A stretch of 64,000 nt of DNA from Symmachiella dynata (GTDB taxonomy: Bacteria; Planctomycetota; Planctomycetia; Planctomycetales; Planctomycetaceae), in assembly GCF_007747995.1 (NCBI RefSeq), contig NZ_CP036276.1, positions 5,694,001-5,758,000 on the forward strand, in the 5' to 3' direction. The notes under the pieces are model-generated. The model saw only the letters and a program-made list of their open reading frames with translations, searched no databases and had not been told where the DNA came from. This document shows, in pieces, positions 36,663 to 45,535 of the stretch (positions are counted from its first letter, which is position 1; the number at the start of each line of letters is the position of its first letter). A program made the translations under genes and the position numbers.

Positions 36663-38866
36663 TCGTCTTCCGAAGACTCTTCTTCTTCGGCTTGCGCTTT
36701 GGCCTCGGCTTCAGCCGCTTCGGCTGCCTCGCGTTCTAGGCGGCGTTGGCGCTTTTCTTCGTCCTCTTTCGCCTCTTCGGAGTCGTCATCGGCGTCGCTA
36801 GACTCCGGAGTCGCTTCGCCGATTTCAGCCAGGATGATGTTGGCTTGGGTCTCAGCCGATCGGCCGTAGAACTGAATGATCAACAGCATCACAATGGCCC
36901 CCATCGGTAACAGAGCGACTAAAAACGAATAGCCAAAACCAATCGGAATATAACCAAACAGCAGTGAGACCCCGGCAACGGTCAGCGCGTACGGAACTTG
37001 CGTGCCGACGTGATCCAAGTGATCGCAATTTGTGGCGGCCGACGAGAGGACCGTTGTATCGGAAATCGGCGAACAATGGTCACCAAAAATAGCACCGGAC
37101 AGGACCGCTCCAATCGAAGCGACCATCAAATGGTGGCTGGGATCTCCTTGGTTGAGCAGGGCCAGCTTACTGTGCGTGATGGTGATCGCCAGCGGCATCA
37201 ATAGTCCCATGGTCGTGAATGAGCTTCCCGTGGCCAGGGAAATCACACCGGCCAGAATAAAGACCACGGCCGGCACCCATTGGACGGCAAGTGTTTGCTG
37301 CGTATGTTCGACAAGAAAACCGGCTGTATTCAATTGGCCTGCTTGGCAAATATCGGCCAAGGCCCATGCCAGAATCAAAATCACCACAGCCAAAAACATA
37401 CTCTTGGCCCCGCTCAGCCAAGCTTCGACTGCTTGCTGCAACGTTAACGACTTGAAAAGCAATGCCGTTGCCATGGCAACCAGCGAGGCAGTGAACGATG
37501 CAAAAAACAACACGCGGTTCGATTCGGATAATGCGATCACCCGCCAGATCGTTTTTTCCAACACCGGCTGACCCGACGCGACAGCTTGAGCATTGGCAAT
37601 ATCCAGCAACCGGCTCCCACTGAACCACAGGCCCAGCAACACCAACGCAACCAGTCCGACCAAGGGAATGATTGCATTGAATGCGGTCGACCGATCGGGC
37701 AGGTCGCCCGCTTGTGAGTCATTAACCGCAACGGCCGATCCAGGCGCGGCTGGTTGATCATAAACCAACGTGCGGATTTCGGCTTTGAGCATCGGACCAT
37801 AGTCGTGTCCCACGATTGCGATCAAAGCGACAAACACCAGCAGATAAACCGCATAAAACCGGAAGGGAATACTAAACAGAAAAACCTCGTACACGCTCTG
37901 CGAATCGAGCCCTAAGATCGTATATGTGTCCTGGATCTGGCCCAATTCAAATCCCACCCATGTGGAGATCAACGCCAAACCGGCGACCGGGGCCGCTGTG
38001 GAATCGACTAGAAACGACAGTTTCTCACGGGAGATTTTCAAACGATCGGTCACCGGCCGCATCGTCGTTCCGACCAGCATCGTATTGGCGTAATCATCAA
38101 AAAACACGACCATGCCTAAGCACCAGGTCATCAACTGTCCTCGCTGACGCGTCCGCGTAAATCGCGACATCGAGTCCACCAGCGCATGCGTGCCGCCGCT
38201 GGCTGACATCACACCGATCGTCGCACCGAGAAACATCGTGAACAGAATGATGAGCAAATGTGAGTGCGCCGGATCATTCGGCTGCGTCAGTTGATTCAGC
38301 AAATACGTATCGAGCGTGCGAACAAAGCCGGCATAAAAATTGCCGCGTGCTAAAATGATCGCACCCACCCAGACGCTGGCAAACAAAGCAACAATCACGT
38401 TTCGCAGCCAAACGGCAACGCCAATCGCCAGCAGCGGCGGCAACAGGCTGAGCAGTCCCGAAATCCGTACGACCGACAACACGACAGTCCGCTGAGGTTG
38501 CTTCAATCGGTGGACCGAAATTTTGTTGCTTTCCACGTAGACCTTCGTTTCGCGGGCGAAGTCGGTGGTCAGCGTAAGAATCCCGTTTTGAAACGGGGGG
38601 ATCGCCTTGGGTTTGCCGGCAGTGCGAATGATGATGCCTTCGATCATCGCCCGGTCATTGAAATTAGTATCCAGTTGTCCGTCGGGATCAAGGGCTTCGA
38701 TGACCACTTTAGAAACCGGGACACCGGAGATGACCACACCCGGATCGAGGATGCGAAATTGTGGGGGCAACGGGGGTGGGTTCCGCTCGGCGGCCGGGAC
38801 TTGCCCACAGGCGGGATGCGCCAGCAACAGCAGCAGCAGACAACTCGCCGAGAACGTTTTCATCAC
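36644..38866 (-). CDS. NhaC-family Na+/H+ antiporter with extra periplasmic and charged domains
   Basis: A 740-residue transporter of the NhaC superfamily. Residues 1-20 are a signal-peptide-like leader. An extra N-terminal beta-rich domain of about 110 residues follows (VVISGVPVSKVVIEALDPDG) and should lie outside the membrane. The transporter core has about twelve helices with the family motifs MFLGATIGVMSASGGTHALVD, GMVVFFDDYANTMLVGTTMRPV and IFGDHCSPISDTTVLSSAA. The tail after residue 670 is almost wholly charged (EEAKEDEEKRQRRLEREAAE) and probably forms a cytoplasmic coiled coil. Transport of sodium against protons is expected, but other ion or amino-acid pairs occur in the superfamily. 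Single gene. Confidence 0.9.
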   Translation of the reverse strand: MMKTFSASCLLLLLLAHPACGQVPAAERNPPPLPPQFRILDPGVVISGVPVSKVVIEALDPDGQLDTNFNDRAMIEGIIIRTAGKPKAIPPFQNGILTLTTDFARETKVYVESNKISVHRLKQPQRTVVLSVVRISGLLSLLPPLLAIGVAVWLRNVIVALFASVWVGAIILARGNFYAGFVRTLDTYLLNQLTQPNDPAHSHLLIILFTMFLGATIGVMSASGGTHALVDSMSRFTRTRQRGQLMTWCLGMVVFFDDYANTMLVGTTMRPVTDRLKISREKLSFLVDSTAAPVAGLALISTWVGFELGQIQDTYTILGLDSQSVYEVFLFSIPFRFYAVYLLVFVALIAIVGHDYGPMLKAEIRTLVYDQPAAPGSAVAVNDSQAGDLPDRSTAFNAIIPLVGLVALVLLGLWFSGSRLLDIANAQAVASGQPVLEKTIWRVIALSESNRVLFFASFTASLVAMATALLFKSLTLQQAVEAWLSGAKSMFLAVVILILAWALADICQAGQLNTAGFLVEHTQQTLAVQWVPAVVFILAGVISLATGSSFTTMGLLMPLAITITHSKLALLNQGDPSHHLMVASIGAVLSGAIFGDHCSPISDTTVLSSAATNCDHLDHVGTQVPYALTVAGVSLLFGYIPIGFGYSFLVALLPMGAIVMLLIIQFYGRSAETQANIILAEIGEATPESSDADDDSEEAKEDEEKRQRRLEREAAEAAEAEAKAQAEEEESSEDDEGGKY

Positions 38867-38971
38867 TCAGCCACCATTCCTTTGGCATACTCTCGATGAG
38901 GCAACATAAGGCCGATCCCGCATACGACCGAATGGCGCACCATTGCGTTAAACGCAGCCGCGGCAACTCAC

Positions 38972-39751
38972 TTACTTGTCGTCGTTGCCGTTGTCGACCG
39001 TGGGCCAAAACACCGTGCAGACCGTTTCATCCGACGGTGTACGCGAAACGTCAATCCGTCCGCGATGACCATCGACAATTCGCCAGCATTTGGACAGGCC
39101 AAAGCCCAATCCGCGACCGGCTTGTCGTCCGGAATAAAACGGGTCGAACAAATGCTCCCGGTCGATGTCGCTCAAGCCGGGGCCGTTGTCGATGACGCAC
39201 AGCCTAACAAACCGTGCGGTGCCTTCCAAGACAGATGTCGCTGTCACCCGCACGCGGCCCTGTTCTCCGGTAGCTTCGGCGGCGTTTTGCAACAAGCTGC
39301 TGATGACGATTTTTAGTTGCAGCGGATCGGCGTACAGTGCTGGGCAGTCCTCCATTTGCAGTTCCACGGTCGTCTCCGTAGCATCGAAGACTTCGGCGAG
39401 CTTTTCTGCAACTTCGCTGACCGTAGCTGCCAAATCACACGCTTCGGGAACTGGTTCCGGAGGTCGCCCAAACAGCATTGTATCGCCGATCATATCACGA
39501 ATGCGATATGCTTGGGCACCGATAGCAGCCAGTTCCCGTCGACGCCGCGGGTCGGACTCCTCTTCCAGAAGACGCTGCGCGCGGTTGATGATCACGGCCA
39601 ACGGATTGTTGATTTCGTGACCCGCTCCGGCGGCGAATTCGGCCAATGCCTCCAACTTGGCTTGCCATAATTGTTGCTGCGCCAATTCAGAGTCCATGGT
39701 CGGGCCTGTATTGCCGGAATGAGTCGGCGGATCGTTGAAAAGCGGGCGCAT
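38972..39751 (-). CDS. Soluble NtrB-like histidine kinase
   Basis: A kinase without transmembrane or recognisable sensor domain. From the ATG at 39751 it has 259 residues. The H-box is FAAGAGHEINNPLAVI (H45), followed by N box IVISSLLQNAAEAT, G1 VIDNGPGLSD, F FDPFYSG and G2 GLGFGLSKC. GHEINNP is typical of NtrB-like kinases. Two further in-frame starts exist: 39697 (shorter, directly before LAQQQLW) and 39922 (longer). The longest would run over the terminator at 39828, so it is disfavoured. It lies downstream of the HTH-receiver gene and may phosphorylate it. It presumably receives its signal from partners in the cytoplasm. Confidence 0.85.
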   Translation of the reverse strand: MRPLFNDPPTHSGNTGPTMDSELAQQQLWQAKLEALAEFAAGAGHEINNPLAVIINRAQRLLEEESDPRRRRELAAIGAQAYRIRDMIGDTMLFGRPPEPVPEACDLAATVSEVAEKLAEVFDATETTVELQMEDCPALYADPLQLKIVISSLLQNAAEATGEQGRVRVTATSVLEGTARFVRLCVIDNGPGLSDIDREHLFDPFYSGRQAGRGLGFGLSKCWRIVDGHRGRIDVSRTPSDETVCTVFWPTVDNGNDDK

Positions 39752-39827
39752 GGAATATTGATTCCGGTGACAACATGAAATTGAACCGGTGGGACGTTCG
39801 CCGCGTCGATTTGTAACGACTTGTAGT

Positions 39828-39863
39828 AAAAAAAGCCCAGCCCGGGATTTGCCGGAACTGGGC
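39828..39863 (-). terminator. Intrinsic terminator after the HTH-receiver gene
   Basis: Read on the minus strand, GCCCAG (39863-39858) pairs with CTGGGC (40-35 of the same block, 39840-39835), with an inner CCGG/CCGG stem, followed by seven T (39834-39828). It lies between the HTH-receiver gene and the histidine kinase, so the kinase probably depends on read-through or a promoter of its own. Confidence 0.82.
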
Positions 39864-39882
39864 CTCTTGTGGAATTCGCTGT

Positions 39883-40464
39883 CTATTTTCCGCTGGTCGG
39901 TTCGATGTCCAACTGACTGCACAATTCATCGACAAGCGCGTCGACTTCGAATGGTTTTTGCAGAAACACATTCGCGCCGGCTTCAATCAGTTCCCCTTTT
40001 TTGTCCTCTTCGACCATACCGCTGATGCAAATGATCCGCGTATCATCCAAATTCGAATCACTGCGTACGCGCTGGCAGACTTCTTTACCGTTGATGTCCG
40101 GAAGCATAACGTCCAGCACAATGACGTCGGGCCGGTACTCCTTGACCATCATTCCGGCATCGAAGCCGTTGTTGGCCGTACGAATTTCGAATCGGCCGTC
40201 AGCTTCCAAGGCGTCGCTGATCAATTCTACAAGTTCTTCGTCGTCGTCCACTACCAGCGCCTTGCGGCGTCCGCTTTCCAGCGCATCGGTAGGAATACCG
40301 TTTTCCTTCATGAACTTGTACAACAAGTCCCGAGGAATCCGGCGAAACCGGGATCCGGGAACCCGAAACCCTTTGAGTTGGCCTGAGTCGAAACAACGAA
40401 TGATCGTTTGCTGACTGACTTTGCAGACCTTTGCCGCCTCACCGGTTGTAAAGACTGTTTTCAT
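39883..40464 (-). CDS. Excisionase-type HTH plus receiver domain regulator
   Basis: A 193-residue fusion in unusual order. Residues 1-55 are a MerR/excisionase-like helix-turn-helix (FTTGEAAKVCKVSQQTIIRC then GSRFRRIPRDLLYKFM). Residues 68-185 are a CheY-like receiver with acidic pair ALVVDDDEE, phosphoacceptor D118 in VIVLDVMLPD and lysine in FLQKPFE. In most response regulators the receiver comes first. This arrangement is common in planctomycetes. The HTH may bind DNA as in excisionase/SinR-like proteins, with phosphorylation changing its activity. The kinase 132 bases downstream is the likely partner. Confidence 0.9.
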   Translation of the reverse strand: MKTVFTTGEAAKVCKVSQQTIIRCFDSGQLKGFRVPGSRFRRIPRDLLYKFMKENGIPTDALESGRRKALVVDDDEELVELISDALEADGRFEIRTANNGFDAGMMVKEYRPDVIVLDVMLPDINGKEVCQRVRSDSNLDDTRIICISGMVEEDKKGELIEAGANVFLQKPFEVDALVDELCSQLDIEPTSGK

Positions 40465-41013
40465 GGTGCTCGTCCACCTTCACCATCGGTCTGCGATCCC
40501 GCATCCGACGTAACAGAACCTCTCGTGAATCCCTCCGCGAAGAGAGGCCAAGCCCTCCCTGACCGCGACAACCGCTTTCCGGACCGACCGCTCAAGGCAT
40601 CCGCACCACATCCACAAGCAAAGATCTCAAAACCTTGCCGGCAAAACGTGGGGAGACTGCGTGGATCAGGACAATCCGGGTGACTGGATGGCCCGACTGA
40701 GCCGCTCCAGCCCAAAACACTCATCGTCGTAGAACGTGACTTCCAATGCCATTTACGTTCAGTGCCAATTTCGTTTTTTAGCGTCAACAGCCAGTAAACC
40801 GAAAGCGAGTCAACGCCAAGCTGCTTGAACATGGCCAAATGGGCACATTCAGGCAAACGGGAAGGCTGCAAACTGCTTACCGATTTTACCGTTGGTCCAC
40901 ATTATATCCATTCTGCGGAATCGTGCAATACCCTTCGTATTCGCCGTGCGCCCCCAAATGGCGAGGCTTATGGTGCCCCTTGCAGAGTCACAATATTACT
41001 CGTCTTATGGTCT
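40465..41013. other. 549-base region without a convincing gene
   Basis: Lies between the 5' end of the HTH-receiver gene and the 3' end of mnmG, both on the minus strand. A 28-codon minus-strand frame (about 40749 to 40663, beginning MALEVTFYDDECFGLERLSR) has protein-like composition, but is too short to trust; it could be a truncated gene. Longer frames on either strand look like chance (Arg/Pro/Ser-rich). No hairpin with a T tract was found. Confidence 0.4.
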
Positions 41014-42843
41014 CTAAGATGCAACGCGACTTGGGTCTTCGAGATACAAAAGTACGATTGCCAAATCCGCAGGAGTGATTCCGCTGATCCGCTCCGCGTG
41101 AGCAATATCTCGCGGAGCAATCTTCGCCAGTTTTTCTTTCGCTTCCGTCCGCAATTGCGGAACCGCGTGGTAATCAAACTCCGCCGGAATGGGGACGGCA
41201 GCCAATCGCGCTTGCTTGGCGATTTGGGATGTTTGGCGACGAATGTATCCCGCGTATTTCGTTTCGATCGTGATTTGTGTTTGTGCTTGTGGCGACAATT
41301 TCAACGCAGCCGCTTCGGGCGCAATCTCGCATAATTGTGTCCAATCGACTTCGGGGCGTCGCAAGACTTGCTCCAACTTGTTCCCCTCGTGGAATTTCGT
41401 CGAGAGTAATGCAGCAGCGCGGGCGAGTTCTTCCTCCAACGTTTGCAGTCGTTGCATCCGCTCGTCATCGACAAGTCCTGCGGCATGGGCCAATCGCGTC
41501 AGTCGTCGATCCGCATTGTCGTGCCGCAATAGCAACCGGTACTCTGCCCGTGACGTGAACATGCGATACGGTTCATCGACTCCCTTGGTCACCAAGTCGT
41601 CGATCAACACGCCAAGATACGCTTGGTCGCGGTCCAGAATCAACGGCGGTTTGCCGGCGATTTTCAAAGCGGCGTTACCACCCGCCAGCAACCCTTGTCC
41701 GGCCGCCTCTTCATAGCCAGTGGTCCCGTTGATTTGTCCGGCAAAATACAATCCAGCAACGGTTTTGGTTTCCAGCGTCGCATGCAACTGCGTCGGCACG
41801 GCGAAGTCGTATTCCACCGCATAGCCGTAGCGCATGATTTCGGCCCGTTCCAAACCGGGAATCATCCGCATCATTTTGTCTTGCACATCCCGCGGCAGAC
41901 TGGTGGAGATGCCGTTGCAATAATACTCGCGCGTATTGCGGCCTTCCGGTTCCAAAAATATCTGGTGCCCCGTTTGTTCGGCGAACCGCACGACTTTATC
42001 TTCAATGGAGGGGCAGTACCGCGGACCGGTGGTTTGGATTTGTCCGCTATACATCGGCGCGCGGTGCAGATTCTCACGAATCAATTCATGCACCTCGGGT
42101 GTGGTCGTCGTCAGATGGCAATCCATCTGCGGTTGCGTGATGCGATCGGTGAGAAACGAAAAGGGTTGCGGATCGTCATCGCCCGGTTGACGTTCGGTGG
42201 CGGCGAAATCGATTGTGCGCCCGTTCAATCGCGCCGGGGTACCGGTTTTGAAACGATCAAGTTCGAAATTCAATTCCCGCAAACTGTCGGATAGCGTCCC
42301 GGTGGTCCCTTCGCCCGCGCGGCCGCCGGCTGTCTTGGCTTCGCCGGTGTGCATCACTGCTTGCAGAAACGTGCCGGTCGTCAACACCACGGCTGGCGCG
42401 CGATAAACCGCATTGCCGCGGACGCGGACGCCCGTCGCGATTCCGTCTTCGACCAACAACTGCTCGATCAATTCTTGCCGCAACGTCAGATTCTCTTGAT
42501 CCTCGACGACACATTTCATGTAGAACTGATACGCTTTTTTATCAGCCTGTGCGCGAGGACTGTGCATGGCGGGGCCTTTGCCCCGGTTCAGCATGCGGAA
42601 CTGGATGCCGGTTTCGTCGATGGCCCGCCCCATCCAACCGCCGAGCGCGTCGATTTCGCGAACGATTTGCCCTTTAGCAATTCCGCCGATCGCCGGATTG
42701 CAACTCATGGCGGCGACCGTGTCGCAACTCATACTGAGCAGCGCGGTCTTGGCCCCCATCCGCGCGGCCGCCAGCGCAGCCTCAACACCGGCGTGCCCCG
42801 CCCCCACCACGACCACATCAAAATCATAAACCGAGTCCGTCAT
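41014..42843 (-). CDS. mnmG: tRNA uridine-5-carboxymethylaminomethyl modification enzyme MnmG (GidA)
   Basis: FAD-dependent enzyme that with MnmE makes cmnm5U34 in wobble positions of tRNAs. The 609-residue protein has the FAD dinucleotide motif GAGHAG (residues 14-19), the family signature [23 protein letters not shown], the catalytic-region stretch [22 protein letters not shown]-like [15 protein letters not shown] and the second signature [21 protein letters not shown]. The C-terminal helical domain, needed for MnmE and tRNA, is complete and ends [17 protein letters not shown]. The length is slightly less than E. coli MnmG (629). mnmE is not in the window. Confidence 0.97.
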   Translation of the reverse strand: MTDSVYDFDVVVVGAGHAGVEAALAAARMGAKTALLSMSCDTVAAMSCNPAIGGIAKGQIVREIDALGGWMGRAIDETGIQFRMLNRGKGPAMHSPRAQADKKAYQFYMKCVVEDQENLTLRQELIEQLLVEDGIATGVRVRGNAVYRAPAVVLTTGTFLQAVMHTGEAKTAGGRAGEGTTGTLSDSLRELNFELDRFKTGTPARLNGRTIDFAATERQPGDDDPQPFSFLTDRITQPQMDCHLTTTTPEVHELIRENLHRAPMYSGQIQTTGPRYCPSIEDKVVRFAEQTGHQIFLEPEGRNTREYYCNGISTSLPRDVQDKMMRMIPGLERAEIMRYGYAVEYDFAVPTQLHATLETKTVAGLYFAGQINGTTGYEEAAGQGLLAGGNAALKIAGKPPLILDRDQAYLGVLIDDLVTKGVDEPYRMFTSRAEYRLLLRHDNADRRLTRLAHAAGLVDDERMQRLQTLEEELARAAALLSTKFHEGNKLEQVLRRPEVDWTQLCEIAPEAAALKLSPQAQTQITIETKYAGYIRRQTSQIAKQARLAAVPIPAEFDYHAVPQLRTEAKEKLAKIAPRDIAHAERISGITPADLAIVLLYLEDPSRVAS

Positions 42844-43239
42844 AACTCACGACAACTTCCACAACCAGATTCGAAATTCAAGGACCGAGAACAGGGCTGT
42901 GCCCCGGAATTAAATGACCTGCACGTCCACTTTCCGGTTCGCAATCACCCTCGGTCGCCGCCATTCTAAGCAACTTGGGCCGAAGAAGAAACTGCCCACC
43001 TGTAACGCTTGCAAGTCGAGTTTGAATCGCCATACTTCAACAATTGGTTTCAAAACCCTCTGACGCGTCGCGCACGCACTTCTATTCTAGATTCTCGAAC
43101 AGGCGCAACCGGGTTTTGAAACTGGTTCAAGGCGTATTGGATTTTGCACTCAGTAGCGGCCGGTCGGCCGCGTCGGCGAACCACGTAGTGGAAACGCGCT
43201 GATCACCATTTTGGAAGATAAGATTCAAGGAGCACAACC
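42844..43239. other. 396-base divergent region between mnmG and tpx
   Basis: Contains the second copy of the TTTCAAAACC palindromic repeat (43046-43128). The remaining bases hold the divergent promoters, which I cannot place. AAGGAGCA at about 43228 is the ribosome-binding site for tpx. Confidence 0.5.
43046..43128. repeat. Palindromic dispersed repeat, TTTCAAAACC family, copy 2
   Basis: The arms TTTCAAAACC (43048-43057) and GGTTTTGAAA (43112-43121) span 74 bases, the same as in the copy at 23759. The left flank reads TCTGACGCGTC, the right arm is preceded by GCGCAACCGG and followed by CTGGTTC. In this copy the stem extends with GG before the left arm. Only the middle of about 25 bases is unlike copy 1. 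Confidence 0.8.
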
Positions 43240-43758
43240 ATGGCTGATACTCGTAAAGGAGCGGTCACGCTCAAGGGCGGTCCGGTGGATTTGGTCGGAC
43301 CGGAACTCAAAGTCGGCGACGATGCCCCCGATTTCACCCTGCAAGGCGCGGACCTGAGCGACGTGACGTTGGCCAGCTCGGCCGGTAAAACGCGGATCAT
43401 TGCCACGGTGCCGTCGCTGGATACGCCGACCTGCCACAAAGAAACCAAACAATTCAACGAAGTCGCCGGCACCTTGGACAACGTCGAAGTCCTCTGCGTG
43501 AGCATGGATTTGCCGTTCGGTCAAAAACGTTGGTGCGGAGCCGAAGGCGTGGAAAACGTCTCCTGCCTGAGCGGTCACCGCTGCACGAAATTCGGTGATG
43601 ATTACGGCGTGACCATTTCCGGTGGTCCGCTGGATCGCGTCTTGGCCCGAGCGATCTTCGTGATCAGCCCGGACAACAAATTGACACACGTCGAATACGT
43701 CAGCGAAATCGCCAACGAACCCAACTACGACGCCGCCTTGGCCGCCGCCAAAGGGTAA
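43240..43758 (+). CDS. tpx: Thiol peroxidase (atypical 2-Cys peroxiredoxin)
   Basis: Reduces hydroperoxides with electrons from thioredoxin. The 172-residue protein has the peroxidatic cysteine C65 in PSLDTPTCHKET and the resolving cysteine C99 in QKRWCGAEGVENV, positions that match C61 and C95 of E. coli Tpx. The start MADTRKGAVTLKGGPVDLVG and the closing EIANEPNYDAAL are typical. A further cysteine, C109, is in NVSCLSGHRC. AAGGAG lies before the ATG. It is a monocistronic gene ended by a strong terminator. Confidence 0.96.
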   Translation: MADTRKGAVTLKGGPVDLVGPELKVGDDAPDFTLQGADLSDVTLASSAGKTRIIATVPSLDTPTCHKETKQFNEVAGTLDNVEVLCVSMDLPFGQKRWCGAEGVENVSCLSGHRCTKFGDDYGVTISGGPLDRVLARAIFVISPDNKLTHVEYVSEIANEPNYDAALAAAKG

Positions 43759-43787
43759 CGTCTGTTGAGATGTTCAATATAAAACAG

Positions 43788-43827
43788 AACAGGGCATGGG
43801 GGCCGATTCTCCCATGCCCTGTTTCGT
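43788..43827. terminator. Bidirectional terminator between tpx and the EamA gene
   Basis: A perfect 13-base-pair stem (AACAGGGCATGGG at 43788-43800, CCCATGCCCTGTT at 43811-43823) with a 10-base loop. T-rich sequence follows on the plus strand (TTCGTT), and AT-rich sequence lies on the other side. It can serve tpx and, on the minus strand, the convergent permease gene. Confidence 0.85.
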
Positions 43828-43861
43828 TAAACGGACCGAATCGTGCGGCACTCCAGGGAAA

Positions 43862-44749
43862 TCATTGCCCGCCGCCACGGACTTTCCATCCCCGCATGGA
43901 GCGCAGGAACAGCCCCGTCGCGATCATGCCCCCGCCGACCAGCGTCGGACCGGGGATGCTTTCATTCCAAACCAGCCAGACCCACAACGGATTGCAAATC
44001 GGCTCGAACAATGGGATCAGAGCGGCTTCTTGGGTGGGAATGTAGCGCAAACCCCGCGAGAACAACACATAGGGAATTGCCATTTGCATGACCCCCAACA
44101 GGATGATCATGCTCCATTGCGTGCCGTCCGGGACCGCGCTGCCCGACAGGACCCATGGCAACAGCACGCCACAGCTGACCACGTGACAAAGGGCGATCAG
44201 CCAAGGGCCGTTTTCCTCACGCAACACGCGCAGGCTGACGACCACGCCGCCATAAGCGAACCCACTGCCCAACCCCATCAGCGTGCCCCAGAACCGTTCG
44301 TTATTCCAATCAGCGGCCACAATCCAAGAAATGCCGGCCAAGGCGAAACCGAGCGCCATGATATTACGGCGTTCCAGCGGCTCTTTTAAAAAGACCACGC
44401 CGAACAGCGACGCCCAAAATGTGCTGGTATATTGCAAAAAAATCGCCGCAGCTGCGGTGGTGTAGGTCATCGCCGAAATAAACAGCCAGTTCATAGCGGC
44501 GAACGAACAAACCAACGGAATGAGCGCGGCGCGAAATCGAATGCGGCCGTAACTGACGAACGGCAGCAAGCAAATTGCCGCCGCTGCTGCCCGATAACAG
44601 GCGATCGTCGGGCCGCGTTCCGATTGCGGCATCAACTGCTGCAGCGGAGGGCTTTTGACAATGACGCCGCTGGTACTCCAGAGCAGAGCCGCAGCGACAA
44701 CCAGCAGTCGTCCGCGGGAAATCGATCGTGTTGTGGAATCGTCAAGCAT
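43862..44749 (-). CDS. EamA-family (drug/metabolite) transporter
   Basis: A 295-residue inner-membrane permease with ten predicted helices arranged as two five-helix EamA repeats. Typical stretches are VVAALLWSTSGVIVKSPP at the first helix, FVSYGRIRFRAALIPLVCSF and AAIFLQYTSTFWASLFGVVFLKEPLERRN at the end of repeat one, and LSRGLRYIPTQEAALIPLFEPICNPLWVW at the end of repeat two. Such proteins export amino acids or other metabolites; the substrate here is unknown. The protein ends in a basic MRGWKVRGGGQ. Divergent from thpR. Confidence 0.9.
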   Translation of the reverse strand: MLDDSTTRSISRGRLLVVAAALLWSTSGVIVKSPPLQQLMPQSERGPTIACYRAAAAAICLLPFVSYGRIRFRAALIPLVCSFAAMNWLFISAMTYTTAAAAIFLQYTSTFWASLFGVVFLKEPLERRNIMALGFALAGISWIVAADWNNERFWGTLMGLGSGFAYGGVVVSLRVLREENGPWLIALCHVVSCGVLLPWVLSGSAVPDGTQWSMIILLGVMQMAIPYVLFSRGLRYIPTQEAALIPLFEPICNPLWVWLVWNESIPGPTLVGGGMIATGLFLRSMRGWKVRGGGQ

Positions 44750-44837
44750 ATTGTCATAAAGTCGTCAGGGAGGTCCCTGGGCAGTAGACGTCATCGACAG
44801 CGGACCGGCAAGTCAAAACCAATTAGGTTGTGAAACT

Positions 44838-45386
44838 TTGCTGCGGACATTTCTGGCATTCCGAATCGCTGCCAACCCGAAATTGCAGCGCGTGCACGCC
44901 GATCTGGGTGAACTCGGGCGATCCGTCCGCCCCGTCGTGCCGGAGAACTGGCACGTGACGCTCAAATTTCTGGGCGATACCCAAGAGTCGATGCTTGCCC
45001 CCCTCACAGCAATCCTCGAAGAGGCAGCTGCTGGACGGGAGCCATTCCTCGTCGATCTCCACGGGTTGGGAGTATTTCCACATCTGCGCCGCCCGAATGT
45101 CGTGTGGGTTGGATTGCGTACAGATGCAGGATTGGGGGAATTGGTGGAGACGTTCAATGAACGCTTAGCACCATTAGGATTCCCCCGCGAAACTCGTCCC
45201 TTTGCTCCTCACCTCACGGTCGCTCGCATTAAAGGGACTGCACCGGTGGAACTCGCGACTTATGTCGCAAACAACGCTAACACCGATTACGGAAGTCACA
45301 TCGTTGAATCCTTGGAACTGTATCAGTCTGAACTGACGTCCCGAGGAGCCCGATATACCGTAATGGCAACAGCAGAATTGAGATAA
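44838..45386 (+). CDS. thpR: RNA 2',3'-cyclic phosphodiesterase (2H family)
   Basis: A 182-residue member of the 2H phosphoesterase family, once called 2'-5' RNA ligase. The two catalytic HxTx motifs are HVTLKFLGD (H39) and HLTVARIKG (H125). The ATG-less start is TTG at 44838, giving LRTFLAFRIAANP, which aligns with the usual RLFIAI start of the family; no in-frame ATG lies upstream. E. coli ThpR opens 2',3'-cyclic phosphates, but the natural role is unclear. It is divergent from the EamA gene, and followed by a small imperfect hairpin near 45413. Confidence 0.9.
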   Translation: MLRTFLAFRIAANPKLQRVHADLGELGRSVRPVVPENWHVTLKFLGDTQESMLAPLTAILEEAAAGREPFLVDLHGLGVFPHLRRPNVVWVGLRTDAGLGELVETFNERLAPLGFPRETRPFAPHLTVARIKGTAPVELATYVANNANTDYGSHIVESLELYQSELTSRGARYTVMATAELR

Positions 45387-45535
45387 CCGCCTTTGCTTCC
45401 CTGCAACTAGTGCCCCAGGCAACTGTTGCGCCTGGCCGGAGCTGCAAATATAGGCAAAATATTCTTGAGGCTGTCAACCAGAGACGCTAGGATAACTTAG
45501 GCTAAACAGGAAACCTGAGCAGGAAAGCACAGTTT

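Noticed and set aside
39752-39922. Long start of the histidine kinase at 39922
   Set aside because: The added N-terminus would overlap the previous gene and run through a good terminator.
40663-40749. 28-codon minus-strand frame with protein-like sequence (MALEVTFYDDECFG...)
   Set aside because: Too short, no clear ribosome-binding site; might be a relic but cannot be supported.
40461-40871. Longer frames in the 549-base gap upstream of the HTH-receiver gene
   Set aside because: Low-complexity, Arg/Ser/Pro-rich, no hydrophobic or domain pattern, overlapping frames on both strands.
23759-43128. attC-like integron sites for the 74-base repeat
   Set aside because: Arms do not fit the RYYYAAC/GTTRRRY rule, there is no integrase, and genes between do not look like cassettes.
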